From positions 104,858-168,857 of the forward strand of contig JAYPQA010000014.1 in assembly GCA_038131695.1 (NCBI GenBank): DNA of 64,000 nucleotides, in the 5' to 3' direction. The translations under genes were made by a program, and so were the position numbers. Origin of the DNA: JADHLK01 sp038131695 (GTDB lineage Bacteria > Pseudomonadota > Alphaproteobacteria > Puniceispirillales > Puniceispirillaceae). The notes below the pieces were generated by a model. The model was not told where the DNA came from and ran no database searches. It saw only the letters and a list, made by a program, of their open reading frames with translations. This document shows positions 1 through 9,436 of the stretch, one piece after another (position 1 is the stretch's first letter; the number at the start of each line of letters is the position of its first letter).

Positions 1-2
1 GC

Positions 3-44
3 ATGGCACGCGATATTGATGTTACACCGGAAAGTGAAAGTTAA
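3..44 (+). CDS. Possible C-terminal end of an upstream gene (partial)
   Basis: An open frame runs from the window edge to a TAA at 42-44, giving a short hydrophilic acidic tail (ARDIDVTPESES). It lies 20 nt before the cytochrome c gene on the same strand, so it could be the end of an upstream sox-operon gene. With only about 14 codons visible, neither its identity nor its coding status can be established. Confidence 0.3.
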   Translation: MARDIDVTPESES

Positions 45-64
45 GACAAGTTAAGGGGTATGTT

Positions 65-428
65 ATGCGTGTAATTCTGTTGATACTGGCCAGTCTGGCC
101 CTTGGGTTTTCTGCTCAGGCAGCTGATCTGAAGGCGGGGAAAAAGGTCTTTAAGAAATGTGCCGCCTGTCATGTGGTGGACAAGGAAAAAAACAAGACCG
201 GCCCGCATCTGGTCGGGATTATTGGCCGGCCTGCCGCCTCGGTGGCCAGCTTCAAGAAATATTCCAAGGCCATGAAGAATAGCGGGCTGGTCTGGGATGC
301 CTGAAACGCTGGATGGCTATCTGGCCAATCCGAAAAAATATCTGAAGGGCACCAAGATGGCCTTTGCCGGTCTGAAAAAGGAAAAGGACCGCGCCAATAT
401 CATCGCCTGGCTGGAATCGCTGCAATAG
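65..428 (+). CDS. Class I c-type cytochrome, frameshifted near 302
   Basis: The protein begins with a secretory signal peptide (MRVILLILASLALGFSAQA), so it should act in the periplasm. A CAACH haem-binding motif follows at about residue 33. The first frame ends at 304, but the next frame continues immediately with a typical cytochrome c tail (LDGYLANPKKYLKGTKMAF...IIAWLESLQ, stop at 426-428) containing the KM axial-ligand region. The expected protein is about 120 residues, the usual size for a small cytochrome c. It lies just upstream of soxB and probably accepts electrons from thiosulfate or sulfide oxidation. The break looks like a one-base indel. Possible alternative names include soxX-like or a cytochrome c552; I cannot choose between them. 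Confidence 0.75.
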
Positions 429-498
429 GCAGCTATCCCGCTATGGGGTCGGACTGCAGGCGGGCTGGCCCCCTTAAATCTTAAAGTTGGAGGCAGAG

Positions 499-2192
499 AT
501 GCGCTCGCGCAGGGAATTTTTACAACTGGCCGCGGTCTCCAGCGCCTATCTTGGCGGCATGACCAGCTGGGCACGCGCTGCCGCCCAGCAAAACTGACAC
601 AAGAAGACCTGCTGCGCTTTGATGCCAAGGGTCAGGTCACCTTGCTGCATCTGACAGATTTGCATGGCCAGTTAAAGCCGGTCTATTTCCGCCCGCCTTC
701 AGAAAATTTCGGTGTCGGTGCCTTTGAGGGCATACCGCCGCATCTGGTCGGCCGGGAATTCCTGTCGCATTTCAATATCGCGCCCGGCACCCCGCTGGCC
801 TATGCCCATACGATGGATGATTATGAAGCCCTCGCCCGCGCCTATGGCAAGCTGGGCGGGCTGGACCGAACCGCAACGCTGGTCAAGGCAATTCGTGAGG
901 AACGCGGGGCTGACAAGGTGCTGCTGCTAGATGGCGGAGATACCTGGCAGGGGTCTTACACCTCGCTTCAGACGCAAGGGGCCGATATGGTCACGGCGAT
1001 GAAAGCGCTGGCCCCGGATGCGATGGTCGGGCATTGGGAATTCACCTTTGGCAAGGACCGGATAGAAGAGCTGATTGAGGAAATGGGCTATCCGTTTCTG
1101 GGCGGCAATGTGTTTGATACCGAATGGGAGGAGCAAGTCTTTGACAGCACCGCCTATTTTGAAAGAGGCGGTGTGAAGGTTGCGGTGATTGGCCAGCATT
1201 TCCCCTATACGCCTATCGCCAACCCGGCGCATCTGGTTGAGGGCTGGTCCTTTGGCATCCGGCCTGAGCAAATCCAGAAAAATGTCGATGCAGCCCGCGC
1301 CGAAGGGGCTGAGATCGTGGTGCTGCTCTCGCATAATGGGTTTGATGTGGATCAAAAGCTGGCAGCTGAGTTGACCGGAATTGATGTGATTCTGACGGGC
1401 CATACGCATGATGCGATCCCGCAGGCCTTGTTGATTGGCAAGACGCTGGTTCTGTCATCTGGGTCGCATGGCAAATATCTGGGCCGGATTGATTTGAAGG
1501 TTGAAAACGGGCGGGTGACCGATTGGAATTCAACCCTGATACCGGTTTTTTCAGATGTCATCACCCCGGATCCGGAAATGCGCCAGCTGATAACCGGGCT
1601 GCGCGCGCCCTATGAGGCAGAATGCAGCCGCGTGATCGGACAGGCGGGCAGCCTGCTCTATCGGCGCGGCAATTTCAACGGCAGCTGGGATGATGTCATC
1701 TGTGATGCAATCCGGGAAGAGCGAGATGTAGAGATAGCGTTGAGCCCGGGCTTTCGCTGGGGCACCACCTTGCTGCCCGGCGCCCCGATTACCATTGATG
1801 ATATGTATAGCCAGACAGCGATGAGCTATCCAGCAGTCTATCGCACCGAAATGACCGGCCAGCAGATAAAGGATATGCTTGAGGATGTCTGCGATAATCT
1901 GTTCAATCCGGACCCCTATTACCAGCAGGGCGGCGATATGGTGCGCGTCGGCGGCCTGTCCTATGAATGTGCGCCCAAGCAACAGATGGGCCAGCGCATT
2001 GACAAGCTGACCCTGACCGATAGCGGAGCTGCGCTGGAAGCAGATAAGAGCTACTCTGTCGGCGGCTGGGCCTCTGTGCGTGAGGGGGTGGAAGGCCCGG
2101 CTATCTATGATCTGCTGGAACGCTATATTACCGGCAAGCAGCTCATCCAGCCTTCTGGCTCCGGGCAGGTATCAGTCAAGGGAATGGGATAA
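499..2192 (+). CDS. soxB: SoxB thiosulfohydrolase, frameshifted near 590
   Basis: SoxB is the periplasmic dimanganese enzyme that hydrolyses sulfate from the SoxY-bound sulfur carrier. The ATG at 499 follows an AGGCAG-type ribosome site and starts a Tat-like leader (RSRREFLQLAAVSS). The first frame stops after AAAQQN, and the adjacent frame continues with KLTQEDLLRF and the SoxB hallmark LLHLTDLHGQLKPVYFR. Later metallophosphoesterase motifs are GDTWQGS, VGHWEF, LSHNGFD and GHTHD, followed by a 5'-nucleotidase C-terminal domain. Combined length is about 564 residues, matching the family. The break lies in an AAAA run. SoxB follows the cytochrome gene on the same strand and converges on the flavocytochrome pair. 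Confidence 0.9.
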
Positions 2193-2240
2193 AACCCGGC
2201 AGCATGGCTGATCGATAATAACAGCTGCGAAAAAGAGGTA

Positions 2241-2265
2241 AAAAAAAGGGCAGCCGAAGCTGCCC
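2241..2265 (-). terminator. Intrinsic terminator between convergent soxB and soxF
   Basis: A perfect 7-bp stem (GGGCAGC 2248-2254, GCTGCCC 2259-2265) encloses a CGAA tetraloop. Read on the minus strand it is followed by seven T residues (the A-run at 2241-2247), so it fits soxF termination best. The plus strand has only a short TTT after it. Confidence 0.75.
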
Positions 2266-2289
2266 TTTGAAAGGTATGTGCGGCGTTGC

Positions 2290-3558
2290 TCAAGAGAACA
2301 TATCTGAGGTGATACCCGCATACCAGCCGAGGGATTCCTCATAGGTGGCCTTGCGCACATCATCTGTTTCGCCGCCTTGCGAGACGAACTTGTCCACCAC
2401 ATCGATCTTTTCGGCCCCGGCCTTTGTAGCTGGCCCCAACCTTGACCCCGTCATCTGTGGCAATCAGAGACCAGCAGGTATTGGCAAAAGCGCGGCTTCA
2501 AACACGCGGCTGCCAGTCAGCTCACCGCGAATGGCATTTGCCGCAACCTTGGCCTGGCTGTTGGCTGAGAAGCCGGATTTCGGCATGGAAGCGGCCACGG
2601 ACGCATCGCCCAGAACATAAATGTTCGGGTCGGCCTTGGAAGCCATGGTCGCTGGCATAATCGGACACCAGTCGCCATCATTGACCCCGGCAGCCATGGC
2701 AATCGACCCGGCCCGCTGGGCTGGAACCACACAGGCCGCATCAGCCTTGAAAGTGTCCAGATCGGTCTCGACTTCCATCGTATCGGCATTGATGTTTTTG
2801 ATGCCGCCATGCGTGTCTGGATCAATCCATTCGATCATGCCCGGATAATGGCGCTCCCAGCCAGCCTGGAACAGGCCCTGCTTGGAGAATTTAGCCTTTG
2901 GATCAAGGATGATAATCTTGGCTGTGGGATTGTTCTGCTTGAACATATGCGCGATCATTGAGACCCGCTCATACGGGCCCGGCGGACAGCGATACGGGTT
3001 CGGCGGTGGCACCATCAAGAAGGTTCCACCCTGCTTCATATTCGCCACCTGGTCGCGCAGAACCTGCACCTGCGTGCCAGACTTCCAGGCATGCGGCATA
3101 CGGGTCTGGGCAGCAGCGGAATAGCCCGGGAGGCTGTCATATTTCAGATCAATGCCCGGAGACAGAACCAGCTTGTCATAGTCAAGCACGCCCCCGGAAG
3201 CGAGCTTCAGCTGCTTGGCGGCCCCATCAACTGAATCAGCCCAGCCATGCACCACATTGACCCCGTGATTGGATGACAGGCGATCATAGGAATGGCCGAT
3301 AGAGCCATAATCGCGGAACCCACCCAGATAGAGATTGGAGAAAAAGCAAGTATAATACTGCTTTGATGCCTCAACCAGCGTAACCTCAATTTCTCCCTTG
3401 CTGTCCTTGGCAATATAGCGCGCTGCGGTTGCCCCGCCAGCACCACCGCCAACAACAACGACCTTGGCCCGCGCCCCGAATGCCAGATTCGGCATCGCCA
3501 GCGCCCCGGCACCGGCGAACACCCCGCCGGCAAATTGTCTGCGTGATAATTTGGTCAT
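2290..3558 (-). CDS. soxF: Flavocytochrome c sulfide dehydrogenase flavoprotein (SoxF/FccB), two frameshifts near 2485 and 2430
   Basis: This FAD protein oxidises sulfide and passes electrons to its cytochrome partner in the periplasm. The start is taken at the ATG behind GGGGGA, giving a twin-arginine signal (TKLSRRQFAGGVFAGAGALA). An FAD dinucleotide fold follows (VVVGGGAGGATAARYI), then the redox cysteines in YRCPPGPYER and DGDWCPI and the C-terminal FAD motif YVLGDASV. The first frame ends at 2464. The expected tail NTCWSLIATDDGVKVGASYK and then DVRKATYEESLGWYAGITSDMFS follows in two other frames, ending at the TGA at 2290-2292. Both breaks fall in short homopolymers (a T run and a GG). 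The protein is encoded just downstream of its cytochrome partner. Confidence 0.88.
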
Positions 3559-3677
3559 CATTTCCCCCATAACCGTTATTGACAATCTTTTCTTTCGATA
3601 TGGTAGGAAATATTGCTGATTTTACAAACTTTAACGACATTACATACGATTTTATGCATATATCGAAAATTGGCGGC

Positions 3678-4012
3678 TTACTCCGCAGCGGGCAGCGAGG
3701 CGAAATAAACTGCGAGGGAGGCGATCTGTTCAGCATCCAGCCGCCCGGCAATCATCTGCATGACCTTATTGTCGAGATCCTTGTCCCGATAGGCGTGCAT
3801 AATAGAGGCGAACCCCTCAGCATCCAGCCCGGTAATAGAAGGGATACCTTCATCAGCGCCATCTGCGCGGTGACAGGTCACACATTCTCCAGATAGATAT
3901 TCCCCATAGGCCAAATCTGCCTTTTCCAGCACATCCCCGGCCTGAACGGCTGCGGCCATTCCCCGGAAAAGATGCCGGTCACGACCCCGGCAAAAACCTT
4001 GCTTGCACGCAT
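3678..4012 (-). CDS. Mono-haem cytochrome c subunit (SoxE/FccA-like), frameshifted near 3960
   Basis: This is the likely cytochrome partner of the flavoprotein encoded directly downstream (gap about 120 nt). The start at 4012 follows a GGGGGG run and encodes a signal-like N-terminus (MRASKVFAGVVTGIFSG). The frame then changes near 3960 into MAAAVQAGDVLEKADLAYGE, followed by the haem motif CVTCH and a distal methionine region (KVMQMIAGRL). The C-terminus (IASLAVYFASLPA) is typical of small soluble cytochromes. The corrected length is about 111 residues. The pairing with SoxF is inferred from gene order and family knowledge. Confidence 0.75.
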
Positions 4013-4129
4013 TATCCCCCCCCCTATTTTTATAAAAACGATAATATAAAGAGGGTAGAGCGTCAATCTGGCCAGCCCATTTATGCAGCAAATGCCATAT
4101 AATCTCCGGGCCGCCTATCCGCCCAGCAC

Positions 4130-4507
4130 TCAGCCAAACAGGACGCTGTGCATGACCCGCCCGGGGGTGAGGGTGAACAGGCCGGTCAGCACCAGACCCA
4201 GGCAGTAAAAGCTGACCATCACCCGCTTATGGGCCTTGATTTGCCCCTTGCGGGCCAGCCAGACCCCCCAGCACAGGGCAAGGAGTGTCCAGATGCTGAG
4301 CAGGTGAATCGGGCTGTAAAGGCCCCAGATTTTCAGCTCATGAATAAAAAAGGATGTCAGCGCGACCAATGCCATCAAGCCGGCCCAGAGACGGCCCAGC
4401 CATCTATGCAAGACCGTTCCCTTGGCCAGCCCCAGCTGGGCCCCGCCTATCAGCAAGGCCAGAATGGCGGCCAGCGCGTGCAGCGGGATCGGCAGGTGCA
4501 GCGGCAA
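4130..4507 (-). CDS. DUF2306-type small integral membrane protein
   Basis: The 125-residue protein has about four hydrophobic membrane segments. It carries the DUF2306 pattern of a histidine-arginine turn (GTVLHRWLGRLWAGLM), a HELK segment and a K-x-H-K-R-V motif (IKAHKRVMVSFYCLGLVLTG). The function of this family is unknown. It stands alone between the sox pair and the alkylsulfatase gene on the same strand. Identification rests on the motif pattern. Confidence 0.7.
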   Translation of the reverse strand: MPLHLPIPLHALAAILALLIGGAQLGLAKGTVLHRWLGRLWAGLMALVALTSFFIHELKIWGLYSPIHLLSIWTLLALCWGVWLARKGQIKAHKRVMVSFYCLGLVLTGLFTLTPGRVMHSVLFG

Positions 4508-4559
4508 AAAGCATAGTCACCGGCCTCTCTCCCCACACGGCCCTTATTGAAAACCCGAA

Positions 4560-5843
4560 TTATCCCTCTTCTACCTCTGCATCCAGAGCTTTGGCAACCT
4601 GCTGGTAATAATGGCGGGTTGGACAGTTGATTTGCGCCACCGTATGGGCCCGCAGCAAATCTGCTTTTTGCTTTTTGGCTTGCCGGTCATCCGGGTCGTT
4701 GAAAATCAGCCTGTCCACCAGCTCCAGCGCCCATTGATAATCCCCGGCCTTGCTGGCTTCCTCTATCGCGGCCTGCAGTTTCGCACGCCCGCCAGCCAGC
4801 TTGATAAAGCGCTCCGCCTCAGCATCCGGAGCCAGCTTGCCCAGCGTCGTCGGATTGCCGTCAAACCAGCCCATCGTGCCCACAAAATAGGCGCGCACGG
4901 CGAAATCCACCCGCCCGTAATATTCGCGCAGATGCGGCTTTTCTGCCAAATGTTTCGGCAGTTTCACGCTATGCGCCAGCTGATCAATGGTCAGCCCGGC
5001 ATCCATGCCATTGCGGGTTTCATCAATAATATGGCGAATCGCATCGCGGTAATCGCTCAGCTTTTCCTGAATAATATCTGCCCCGATCAGCGCCTTGGTA
5101 TGGCCGGGGGCCAGAATTTCCGGCTCAAACGCCATCAGCTGATCCAGCGTATCTGCCCAGGTGTCAAAATCACGGTAGGTGGTGCCGCGAATCGCATAGA
5201 GGTTCGGAAAGGAGCGGTAATAATTATCACCGGAAAACAGGATTTTCTTGTCCCCATACCAGACAACCATATGATCCGGGGTCTCGCCCGGCGCCATTAC
5301 CAGCTCCAGCTCCACACCGCAAAGCCGAAGCTTTTCGCCAGCCTCTCCAATCTTGCGGGTCGGTGGCAGGATACCGGCCCCCATCCCTTCGAGCGGGCGC
5401 GCCCCCGGGCCAACCCCGATACCGATAATCTCATCCGGATAGGACAGGCCAATGCCGAATTGCCGCTTGGTGCGAACCTGCATCGCCTTGACCGGGCGGG
5501 GATGGGTTGTCTGTTCAATCAGCGGGTCTTCGGAGGATTTGTCACTGGCCAGGATTTCCGGCGCGCCACCCTCAGCAAAGACTGACGCACCGGACACATG
5601 ATCGCGGTGCGAATGGGTCAGGATAATCACCTTGATCGGCAAACCTGTTATCTTGCGGAACTCAGCCAGAATATTGGAAGCTGCCCTGGTGGTCTCGGTC
5701 GTGTCAATGATGATCAGCCCGTCCTCGCCGATAATCATAAAGACATTTGAGGCCGCAAAACCGAAGGCCATATAGACATTATCGGCCAGCTGGACGATTT
5801 CCCGCTCAAAATACGCCGGATGTTCTTTCAATTCTGGATGCAT
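4560..5843 (-). CDS. Alkylsulfatase-like metallo-beta-lactamase hydrolase, short form
   Basis: Family members (SdsA1/BDS1 type) hydrolyse alkyl or aryl sulfate esters using two zinc ions. The start is taken at the ATG preceded by GGGGGAG 7 nt upstream, giving 427 residues. The zinc motif THSHRDH is at about residues 76-82, and the later FSGDNYY and APGHT motifs complete the metal site. The C-terminal part matches the alkylsulfatase dimerisation region, but the usual SCP2-like C-terminal domain is absent; most homologues exceed 600 residues. There is no signal peptide, so it should be cytoplasmic. A GGGATCCC operator lies inside its promoter, tying it to the GntR-type regulator encoded at 13.4-14.2 kb. 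The substrate is unknown. Confidence 0.82.
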   Translation of the reverse strand: MHPELKEHPAYFEREIVQLADNVYMAFGFAASNVFMIIGEDGLIIIDTTETTRAASNILAEFRKITGLPIKVIILTHSHRDHVSGASVFAEGGAPEILASDKSSEDPLIEQTTHPRPVKAMQVRTKRQFGIGLSYPDEIIGIGVGPGARPLEGMGAGILPPTRKIGEAGEKLRLCGVELELVMAPGETPDHMVVWYGDKKILFSGDNYYRSFPNLYAIRGTTYRDFDTWADTLDQLMAFEPEILAPGHTKALIGADIIQEKLSDYRDAIRHIIDETRNGMDAGLTIDQLAHSVKLPKHLAEKPHLREYYGRVDFAVRAYFVGTMGWFDGNPTTLGKLAPDAEAERFIKLAGGRAKLQAAIEEASKAGDYQWALELVDRLIFNDPDDRQAKKQKADLLRAHTVAQINCPTRHYYQQVAKALDAEVEEG

Positions 5844-6000
5844 CTGCTGTCTCCCCCGCCCCTTGGTCAAAAAGGCCTGTCTGAAAAATGCTGTCTCAAT
5901 CGGTATTCTACCCCGATACCGGTCAGCAAGGTAACCGAAATAAAGCGGGCGGCAAAAAAACGCCCCTGCTCTCTCAGATGACCCCTGTGTCGACTCCTAT

Positions 6001-6029
6001 AATATAGCAATTTGGGATCCCTAGAACAA
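6001..6029 (-). promoter_or_regulatory. Promoter of the alkylsulfatase gene with GGGATCCC operator in the spacer
   Basis: Read on the minus strand there is a -35 TTGTTC (6029-6024), a 17-bp spacer and a -10 TATATT (6006-6001). The palindrome GGGATCCC occupies 6014-6021, starting two bases after the -35. A repressor bound there would block RNA polymerase. A second operator lies 63 bp away, centre to centre. Confidence 0.7.
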
Positions 6030-6068
6030 GATTTCAGGGAATTATTTCTCAAATTTTGCAAAAATTAT

Positions 6069-6097
6069 TTGATTTCAGGATCCCATTAATCTTATAT
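6069..6097 (+). promoter_or_regulatory. Promoter of the first sulfatase gene with an imperfect GGGATCCC operator
   Basis: TTGATT (6069-6074) and TTATAT (6092-6097) are separated by 17 bp. The operator AGGATCCC (6077-6084, one mismatch) lies two bases after the -35. This promoter faces away from the alkylsulfatase promoter, so the two genes share the 350-bp divergent control region at 5844-6192. Confidence 0.65.
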
Positions 6098-6192
6098 TTG
6101 ACGCTGTTCTGGCAGGATGATTGACTGTCAAAAAGCCCGTATGTCGGGCGTTATTTTTTATCAGGCGACGCACGGATCGGTCAGGGGGGATT

Positions 6193-7824
6193 ATGGGCCG
6201 CAAGAATATATTGTTTATTATGTGTGACCAGCTGCGTTATGACTATCTCGGCTGCACCGGCCACCCGACCATCAAGACACCGACGATTGACAAGCTGGCC
6301 GCGCGCGGGGTGGTCTTCAAAAACAGCTTTTGCCAATCCCCGATTTGCGGCCCTTCCAGGATGAGTGTTTATACGGGCCGCTACCTGTCCTCGCATGGGG
6401 CCATGTCGAATTTCACCCCGCTGCGTATCGGTGAGCGGAATATCGGCCATCATCTGAATCCGCTGGGGGTGCGCACGATACTGGTTGGCAAGACCCATAT
6501 CGTGCCGGACCGCGAAGGAATTGAGCGGCTGGGCCTTGACCCGGACAGTGCTGAGGTTCAGCAGCATATGCAAGGCGGCTTTGAGGTGGTGGAGCGCGAT
6601 GACGGCATTCATCCTGACCGGCTGGTGCGCGCCAATCTGACCTATAATGAATATCTGAAATCAAAGGGCTATGTAGAGGATGACAATCCCTGGCATTGGG
6701 CGGCCAATTCGGTAGAGACCGAAGACGGGGTGCGCTCCGGGTTTTTCAATGACAGTGTGGACCGGCCAGCCCGCGTATCGGATGAGGATTCAGAAACTCC
6801 CTATATGACCCGCCGGGCGATGGAGTTTCTGGAAAAGGATGATGGCGAGGCCCCGTGGATATTGCATCTCTCCTATATCAAGCCGCATTGGCCCTATGTT
6901 GCCCCGGCCCCCTATCACAATATGTATGGGCCAGAAGATGTAATCCCGGCCAATAAATCAGAGGCTGAGCTGGAGGATCCGAATCCGCTGGCCAGGCTGT
7001 TCATGAACCGGGTGGCCGGCAAGACCTTCAGTGATGAGGCGGCCCGCCAGAAGGTGCTTTGCGCCTATATGGGGCTGATCACCCAGATTGATGACCAGCT
7101 GGCCATCCTGTTTGATTTCATGGAAAAAAAGGGGCTGCTTGACGAGACGATGATCGTGCTGACCTCTGATCACGGCGATTATATGGGCGATCACTGGATG
7201 GGCGACAAGGATTACTTCCACGCCGCCTCGGTGCAGGTGCCGTTGATTATTGTCGATCCCGACAGCGCGGCTGATACAACCCGCGGCTCGGTTGATGACG
7301 GGCTGGTGGAATTGATCGATTTGCTGCCGACTTTTGTGGATTATTATGGCGGGACAATCGCCAGCCATATCCTGGATGGCCGCTCGCTGATGCCGCGCCT
7401 GCACGGCAAAAAGGATGGCTGGCGCGATTATGCGATCAGCGAATATGATTATTCCTGCCAGGTGTTCCGGCCGGAGACCGGACGGATGCCGCTGGACTGC
7501 CGATCCTATATGGTGACCACAAAGGAGTGGAAATATATCCATGCGCCGGGCTTTCCGCCGGTGCTGTTTGATCTGGTGCGCGATCCGCTGGAGCTGACCG
7601 ATTTGGGCCGCTCTGCCGAGCATGAGGACATCCGCCGCATGATGTTTGCAAAGCTGGCCGAATGGGCGCTGCATTATCGCCAGCGCGAGACCTGGTCAGA
7701 AGAACGCAATCTGGAAATGACCGGCATGGAAGAAAAGATGGGCGTGATTATCGGCTATTGGGACGAGCAAAGCGCAGCTGGCAAGGATCCCGACATTCTG
7801 CCAAAGCGCAAGCCGCTGGCCTGA
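6193..7824 (+). CDS. Type I formylglycine-dependent sulfatase
   Basis: The start at 6193 follows a GGGGGGA ribosome site and gives a 543-residue protein. The N-terminus NILFIMCDQLRYDYLGC carries the metal-binding D-Q pair, and the signature C-G-P-S-R is at about residues 52-56. That cysteine must be converted to formylglycine by a maturation enzyme not present in this window. The second metal motif is TSDHGDYMGDHWMGDKDYFH. No signal peptide is seen, so desulfation should occur in the cytoplasm. The gene is divergent from the alkylsulfatase gene and precedes the TAXI transporter, with matching operators. It resembles the sulfatase at 36.8-38.5 kb more than the one at 11.9-13.4 kb. The substrate is unknown. 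Confidence 0.9.
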   Translation: MGRKNILFIMCDQLRYDYLGCTGHPTIKTPTIDKLAARGVVFKNSFCQSPICGPSRMSVYTGRYLSSHGAMSNFTPLRIGERNIGHHLNPLGVRTILVGKTHIVPDREGIERLGLDPDSAEVQQHMQGGFEVVERDDGIHPDRLVRANLTYNEYLKSKGYVEDDNPWHWAANSVETEDGVRSGFFNDSVDRPARVSDEDSETPYMTRRAMEFLEKDDGEAPWILHLSYIKPHWPYVAPAPYHNMYGPEDVIPANKSEAELEDPNPLARLFMNRVAGKTFSDEAARQKVLCAYMGLITQIDDQLAILFDFMEKKGLLDETMIVLTSDHGDYMGDHWMGDKDYFHAASVQVPLIIVDPDSAADTTRGSVDDGLVELIDLLPTFVDYYGGTIASHILDGRSLMPRLHGKKDGWRDYAISEYDYSCQVFRPETGRMPLDCRSYMVTTKEWKYIHAPGFPPVLFDLVRDPLELTDLGRSAEHEDIRRMMFAKLAEWALHYRQRETWSEERNLEMTGMEEKMGVIIGYWDEQSAAGKDPDILPKRKPLA

Positions 7825-7890
7825 CAGCAGGCCGCAAACCAGCCCAAAAACTTACCCTAGGGTTTTCTGCTATTCCGGCCTTTATAGCAG

Positions 7891-7916
7891 CTTTTTTATC
7901 TGGCTTTTTTATCTGG
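7891..7916. repeat. Two-copy 13-bp tandem repeat
   Basis: The unit CTTTTTTATCTGG occurs twice in a row, in the 468-base spacer (7825-8292) between the sulfatase and the TAXI receptor gene. The rest of the spacer holds a hairpin (TGCCAG/CTGGCA, 7971-7990), two GGGATCCC operators and a leader of about 200 bases in which I see no gene. Confidence 0.7.
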
Positions 7917-7992
7917 CTCACCTCCCGCCCGGCCTTTCCGGCCGGCTGGTTGCCGGAGCTATCGCCCCCCTGCCAGAGCTTTTCCTGGCAAA

Positions 7993-8000
7993 GGGATCCC
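7993..8000. promoter_or_regulatory. GGGATCCC operator, upstream copy at the TAXI transporter promoter
   Basis: A perfect 8-bp palindrome in the context AAGGGATCCCAAA, centred 64 bp from the next copy. It has no convincing -35/-10 pair of its own and may be the auxiliary site of a looped repressor complex. Confidence 0.65.
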
Positions 8001-8048
8001 AAACTATGCAAAAATAGGAATAAAACACAGTCTCTAGCTGTATTTCGC

Positions 8049-8078
8049 TTGACTTTGGGATCCCGAAGGGGTCAAGTT
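8049..8078 (+). promoter_or_regulatory. Probable TAXI transporter promoter with GGGATCCC operator
   Basis: TTGACT (8049-8054) is followed after two bases by GGGATCCC (8057-8064). The 17-base string from 8048 (CTTGACTTTGGGATCCC) recurs exactly in front of the GntR gene on the minus strand. The -10 is weak (near 8072-8078). A GTCAA at 8071-8075 mirrors the TTGAC. Confidence 0.6.
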
Positions 8079-8292
8079 ATTTATGGGGGATGGCGATGAC
8101 CTCTCCCCCGTGAACGGCTGATCACTGGACAGGCCACAGCCCGTCAGTGACCGGCGCGGAAGCAACTGGACAGGCGTGTTTCTGGAAAGCCGGGCTGTCC
8201 GCAGACGCTCCAGCTGACAGCGCGTTCTATCGTGATGCACAAGAAGACCTTGGATTGGGGTTTTCTTCATTCTAGAGCATAGGGAGGAAAGA

Positions 8293-9347
8293 ATGCTCAA
8301 GTTATTAAAAGCAACGGCTCTTGCGGCCAGTGTTGCGTTTTCCGGTTCGGTGGCGATGGCCCAGGTGAACCTGACCTCACAAACGGCCGGAGCTGGCACG
8401 GCGGTGGCATTGACAGCTACGGCGCTGGTGGAATACGCAGCAGAGCGCGGCATTGCCAATATCCAGCTGAAAGATGGCCAGACCGGCACAAAATATAATT
8501 TGCTGCTGGCTGAAGGCAAGATTGACCTTGCGACCAGCCCATTTGTGCTGCCCTTTGTTCTGTCAAAGGCAGCTGGCCCCTATTCCAATATTGACAAGAA
8601 AAAAGGGGCTGAGCTGGCCTCTAATATCCGCCTCCTCTACCCTATACGCTCAGCATTTTTGCCATGTATGCCTATGATGCCAAGGGCATCAAGGGGTGGG
8701 AAGACCTGAAGGGCCGCAAGGTGCTCAATGGGCCACCGCGCGGCACGATGGCGATTAATTCACGCGGACTTATCCAAATCTTCGGCGGACTTGAGGCTGG
8801 CAAGGATTATGAATCTGTCACCGCCAATTTCAATCAGATGCCTACTGTTATGATCGAAGGATCAGCTGATGCGGCCGTGTTGGGCACCAATTTCCCCGGC
8901 CCGCGGGTGACCAGAGCCTCTGCAGCCGGGGCGATGACCCTCTATTCCATGCCGAAAGAAATTTTTGAATCTGAGGCAGCCCAGCGTTTCATGAACAAGC
9001 CGGGCTCCGTTCCCTATATTGTGCCGGTTGCCAAAATCAAGGCTGCTATGGGCGAGGGCTGGACGATTGTGTCTGAAGATGAATTTTTCCGCGGCAAGGC
9101 CATCCCTGGCGGCGATATGGTCAATAAAAGCATGGATGAAGAGCTGGCTTACCAGCTGACCAAGGCGCATATCGAAAATCTGGAAAAGCACAAGAAGATC
9201 GCTCCGTTCATGAGCACCTTGAATTTTGGCGTGATTGACAGGACTGTCACCGGCCTGTGCGGCCCTAATCCGGTCAAATTCCACCCCGGTGCCGTGCGCG
9301 CCTGGGAAGAAGCCGGCCAGACCGTGCCGGAATGCGCCAAGCCTTAG
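8293..9347 (+). CDS. TAXI-family TRAP solute receptor, frameshifted near 8643
   Basis: This periplasmic receptor delivers substrate to the fused TRAP permease encoded next. GGGAGG precedes the ATG, and a clear signal peptide ends at VAMAQ. The first part (TAGAGTAVALTATALVEYAAE, GTKYNLLLAEGKIDLATSP) and the second (YTLSIFAMYAYDAKGIKGWEDLKGRKV onward) are continuous once a base is restored in the CCC run at about 8641-8645. The corrected length is about 350 residues, normal for the family. Two GGGATCCC operators lie upstream. A hairpin after the stop may lower permease expression relative to the receptor, as is common in TRAP operons. The ligand is unknown but is probably a sulfate ester, given the neighbours. 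Confidence 0.85.
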
Positions 9348-9369
9348 GCGATAGGTAACATTTTCTGTC

Positions 9370-9389
9370 GGGCGGCCCTGAGGCCGCCC
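9370..9389 (+). terminator. Intercistronic hairpin after the TAXI receptor gene
   Basis: GGGCGGCC (9370-9377) pairs with GGCCGCCC (9382-9389) around a CTGA loop. No T-run follows, so it more likely stabilises the receptor mRNA or attenuates read-through than terminates fully. Confidence 0.5.
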
Positions 9390-9436
9390 AACTTAAATTG
9401 ACACTTTCATCTTTTCTTGCGAGATCCGGTTGAACC

